A DNA stretch of 64,000 nucleotides from Dryococelus australis (lineage: Eukaryota; Arthropoda; Insecta; Phasmatodea; Phasmatidae): positions 61,907,251 to 61,971,250 of the forward strand of contig CM056994.1 of NCBI GenBank assembly GCA_029891345.1. The letters are read 5' to 3'. The stretch's first letter is position 1, and each line of letters starts with the position of its first letter. This document shows, piece after piece, positions 61,186 through 64,000 of this stretch. The notes under the pieces were generated by a model. That model had not been told where the DNA came from and did no database searches. It saw nothing but the letters and a program-made list of their open reading frames with translations. The position numbers were made by a program, and so were the translations under genes.

Positions 61186-61597
61186 TATAGGCTGTTCATG
61201 GTAAAATTAGGCCTGCTTAAGATATACTTGTACGCATGTAGTATATTCCTTCATCTTATGTAAAATTATATTTACCATTGGTCTCATCACTTTATTAATG
61301 TGTCGGTCAGGCGACACTGTGAAATTGTACGAAAAGTAAAAGTTTCACAAATCTGTTAATTTTTACCCTTCGATGCATTAAAAAAAAAACATAAAGAGAA
61401 ATAAATAATTTAAGTTATCTAAATGTTACCTAACACTTTTTATTCGATTTAAAGATATGGAACTACTTTCCAGCCATCATTACCAACTTTACTGGGTGCA
61501 TGTCACTCAGTGCACCCGTTAAAATATATGCAGGTAGGAGCAGTGACTTTTTCTAAGGTTGATTTTAAAAGTGCTCACTTTATCGTGAACAACTTTT
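61186..61597 (-). mobile_element. MITE, family 1, long subfamily, near full length
   Basis: The left end is ATAGGCTGTTCATGGTAAAA and the right end is AAAAGTGCTCACTTTATCGT then GAACAAC. About 410 bp. Its right half (ACTACTTTCCAGCCATCATT, ACCAACTTTACTGGGTGCAT) is the reverse complement of the left half of the copy at 8,056-8,375. It is non-coding. Confidence 0.85.
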
Positions 61598-62780
61598 ATC
61601 AGAGTGATATGCTTCTACTACTCGTGACCAATATATATGTGTTTTAAATATATATATATGTTTTAAACTTTGTTATTAATCAACACATTATCATCAAATT
61701 AGTCAAAAAGTTGCTCTATGTTATTTGACGCATTTAAAGCACCTACATTGTTCATGTAACACTTTTTCTCACCACTTTCGTTCATGTATGAATATGACAA
61801 ATTTAATTCTATGTTGTAATTTAGTATAAAAAAAGAGACTGAAATTTGAGCAGCAATGACATAATAAAAAGTTGTGAATAATGGCAAACACTGTCCCTGG
61901 TGACCACTTTTCGTTCATACATCATGCAATTTTCAGAAAAATTCACTCCTGTTGAAGAGTATCATCTCTGCTTTCACTAGGAACATAGCGTAGATTTCCT
62001 GTTATTTAGATCATTCATATTCGCCATTATAAACTTTCTCTCGATTTTATTCACATGATCGCACAGTAGCTTTTCCAGCACTACATAACCATTCTTATTC
62101 GGCATTCTATCTACAGAATACTGGACTTTTCTAGTTTTGTGCTGCATTAAAGAGTTGATTTTTGTTTCGATATGTCAGTTGTGATGCTAATGTTATCATT
62201 TTGTAGTCAATAACCATTGTACAACTTACTATTTTTAATTACCTCACAAAACCTTTTATTTTAATTCAATAATATACAGCATCTATTAAAATCATGCTTC
62301 AGTAACACATTTTTTGCACCTCTAATTTTTTTACCTTCGTGGTAATATCCCGTTGCCTGGTGAGAGTTCGATTTCGCCACAGCATTAAAACAAACCCATT
62401 TTTGCTCTGTGCATAATTTATGTCATTAAACTTCGTCCTTGCAAATGAACTATTTAGAATATCATTCAAAATTTTATTTTGTGAACAAGATGAATAAACG
62501 ATTTTTCATATTTTTTGTATGGTTTCACTTTATTCAAGCATTCATGGGAAATATCTGAGTTTTCTATTAAAGTATACTCACTTAATTTTTCTGTCATGTG
62601 AATCTTAGGTTTTCTTAAAATTATTTTTAAGGTTGCATTTATAAGACTAAGAGAAAATGTCCTTAGGTTCCACTACAGTCGTCCTCTATTTCAGTAAATG
62701 AAAACATTTTTTTTTAATTTCTTCCAGCAAGTTGTAATTAAATTTTTTCCTAATTATTATTAAATATAATATGAGGCATA
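61598..62780. other. unassigned AT-rich DNA
   Basis: Nothing recognisable. Confidence 0.5.
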
Positions 62781-64000
62781 TTTTAAAATGCTAGATTACA
62801 GATGGGAGAACCATCTATTTTACCTCCAGTTAAGAGTCGAGGAAACAGGTCTGCACTGATGAGTAAGTCTACAGGCCCAGGAGTGTCAAAGGATGATGGA
62901 TCTGCTAACTTCAAGTGTACAACAGAACGGTGTACTTCCTGGGGCAATTTGACACTGGGCAAACAATTAGTTATGCGTGAAAGCACAAACACATCCACGG
63001 CTAACTGTTATTCAAGAGCATCATGGGGGGTAATCACAACAGGTGTGAACAATTTGGCAACATTGACTTCAGTGTTCGACATCCCATGAATTGGAAGGTG
63101 GGTCCGCTTCCGGGCCAAACCAAGTCTTTGAATGCAACCCTCTGTGATGAAGCTCACCTGTCTGGCCGTGTCCAAAAGCACTCGAGCTACCTGTGGTGTT
63201 TCGGAGGCATCGAGAGCATGTACAAGGGCAGTTGACAACAATGTAGCAGGTGCCAATACACAAACATCAGGCATAACAGAGTACTACAGATGGGGTTTGG
63301 AACTTTGAGCAGACACAGCCTCTGACTTATCTGGTGACTTGTTCTCTACATCCTTATGTTCAAAATGTAACAAGGTATGGTGACATGCCCCACACTGATG
63401 ATAAGATGACAATGATGGATTATTAGAGCAATGGTGCGAGGAGAAAAGGCAATTCGAACACAACTAATGTTGTTTAACAAGAGAAAATCGCTTCTTTGGA
63501 TTTTGCTTTACAAACTCTGGACATTTGTACAAATTGTGAATCTTGGTACATAGACAGCATCCACCTAGCACAGAGCTAGCAAGGCATTTTGAAGATACTT
63601 GGTTACGAGGCTGTCTCCAATTATACACAGCCTGTACAGGTTTCTACTTGACAATTTGTACATTAGAGCTTTTGGCAGTACTGGAACTAACAGCCTCTTG
63701 GGATCGACTGTGCCTTTCAAGAAAAGCTGACAAGTCTTTCAGAGTTGGCAATTCAGTACCCAGCATAATTTCCCATTGTGTTGGAAGAGTAGTGTCTAAC
63801 CATTTGCACACAATCGGTAACCATATTAAATCCACTGGTCAATAGGCACATCAAGGGTCTTAAGTGCAGACATATTTTCATTCAAAATACACAATAGATG
63901 ATGCAACGAGGTGGGCGAGTCAACTGAAACTGAAGGTGCCCAAGACCTCAACATGCACATTGACAGTGGCATCTGACATGGGCAATGATTGAATCATACC
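62780..64000 (-). mobile_element. BEL/Pao LTR retrotransposon fossil F, gag-protease part
   Basis: On the minus strand from the right edge are gag (64,000 to about 63,290, with WDLIWLPIVCKWLDTTLP-like text and cysteine/histidine-rich knuckles including HNLYKCPEF near 63,510-63,540) and aspartic protease (63,274-62,783, with LLSTALVHALDASETPQVAR, ITEGCIQRLGL and VDLLISADLF). It is the same superfamily as fossil D but clearly a different copy. It runs out of the window on the right, so its 5' end is not seen; the reverse transcriptase expected further left is absent. At least several breaks. Confidence 0.85.

Noticed and set aside
1-64000. CRISPR arrays, bacterial operons or riboswitches
   Set aside because: No regularly spaced identical repeats with unique spacers and no bacterial gene organisation; the window is eukaryotic repeat DNA.

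Overview
The window looks like repeat-rich intergenic (or long intronic) DNA from an insect. The base composition is AT-rich and no host gene could be identified. The repeats are ones known from insect genomes: Gypsy and BEL/Pao LTR retrotransposons, non-LTR elements whose 3' ends resemble a common insect type, Tc1/mariner relatives, tRNA-derived SINEs and a Polinton/Maverick. A large polyneopteran genome (stick insect, cockroach/termite or orthopteran) would fit, but that placement is inference.

Layout. 1-19.6 kb is mostly unassigned AT-rich DNA. It holds two 5'-truncated LINEs (about 1.5-2.6 kb and 18.4-19.6 kb, both minus strand), a LINE 3'-tail fragment (16.1-16.3 kb), a tRNA-derived SINE (16.5-16.7 kb), a TTAA-flanked MITE (17.3-17.9 kb) and a cluster of short inverted-repeat elements from one family (6.4-12.7 kb). 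A broken mariner-like transposase (6.9-7.4 kb) lies among them. 19.6-48.3 kb is a nest of LTR elements. A minus-strand Gypsy (B, about 20.0-36.9 kb) is split in its reverse transcriptase by a plus-strand Gypsy with an envelope remnant (A, 23.5-33.8 kb). A in turn carries a hAT-like insertion in its integrase (29.7-31.1 kb). Next come a mariner-like relic, a Tc1 relic, a minus-strand BEL/Pao fossil (37.5-41.4 kb), two more plus-strand Gypsy fossils (C and E, 42.1-47.5 kb) separated by a 44-bp minisatellite, and further LTR copies.

48.3-53.2 kb carries SINE pieces, a long GA microsatellite and an insect-type repeat. At 53.2-54.1 kb there is a 905-bp foldback element with arms of about 430-450 bp. 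At 54.2-59.0 kb lies a decayed Polinton/Maverick segment with major capsid protein, packaging ATPase, integrase and two accessory proteins. 59-62.8 kb is largely unassigned apart from one long MITE copy, and a second BEL/Pao fossil (gag-protease) runs off the right edge.

Nothing in the window looks like an intact gene or a working element. The interest is in the layered insertion history, the local MITE family with two subfamilies, the foldback beside the Polinton, and the Polinton itself. All assignments were made by reading translations and repeats by eye. No database search or alignment was run, so percentages and family names are estimates.
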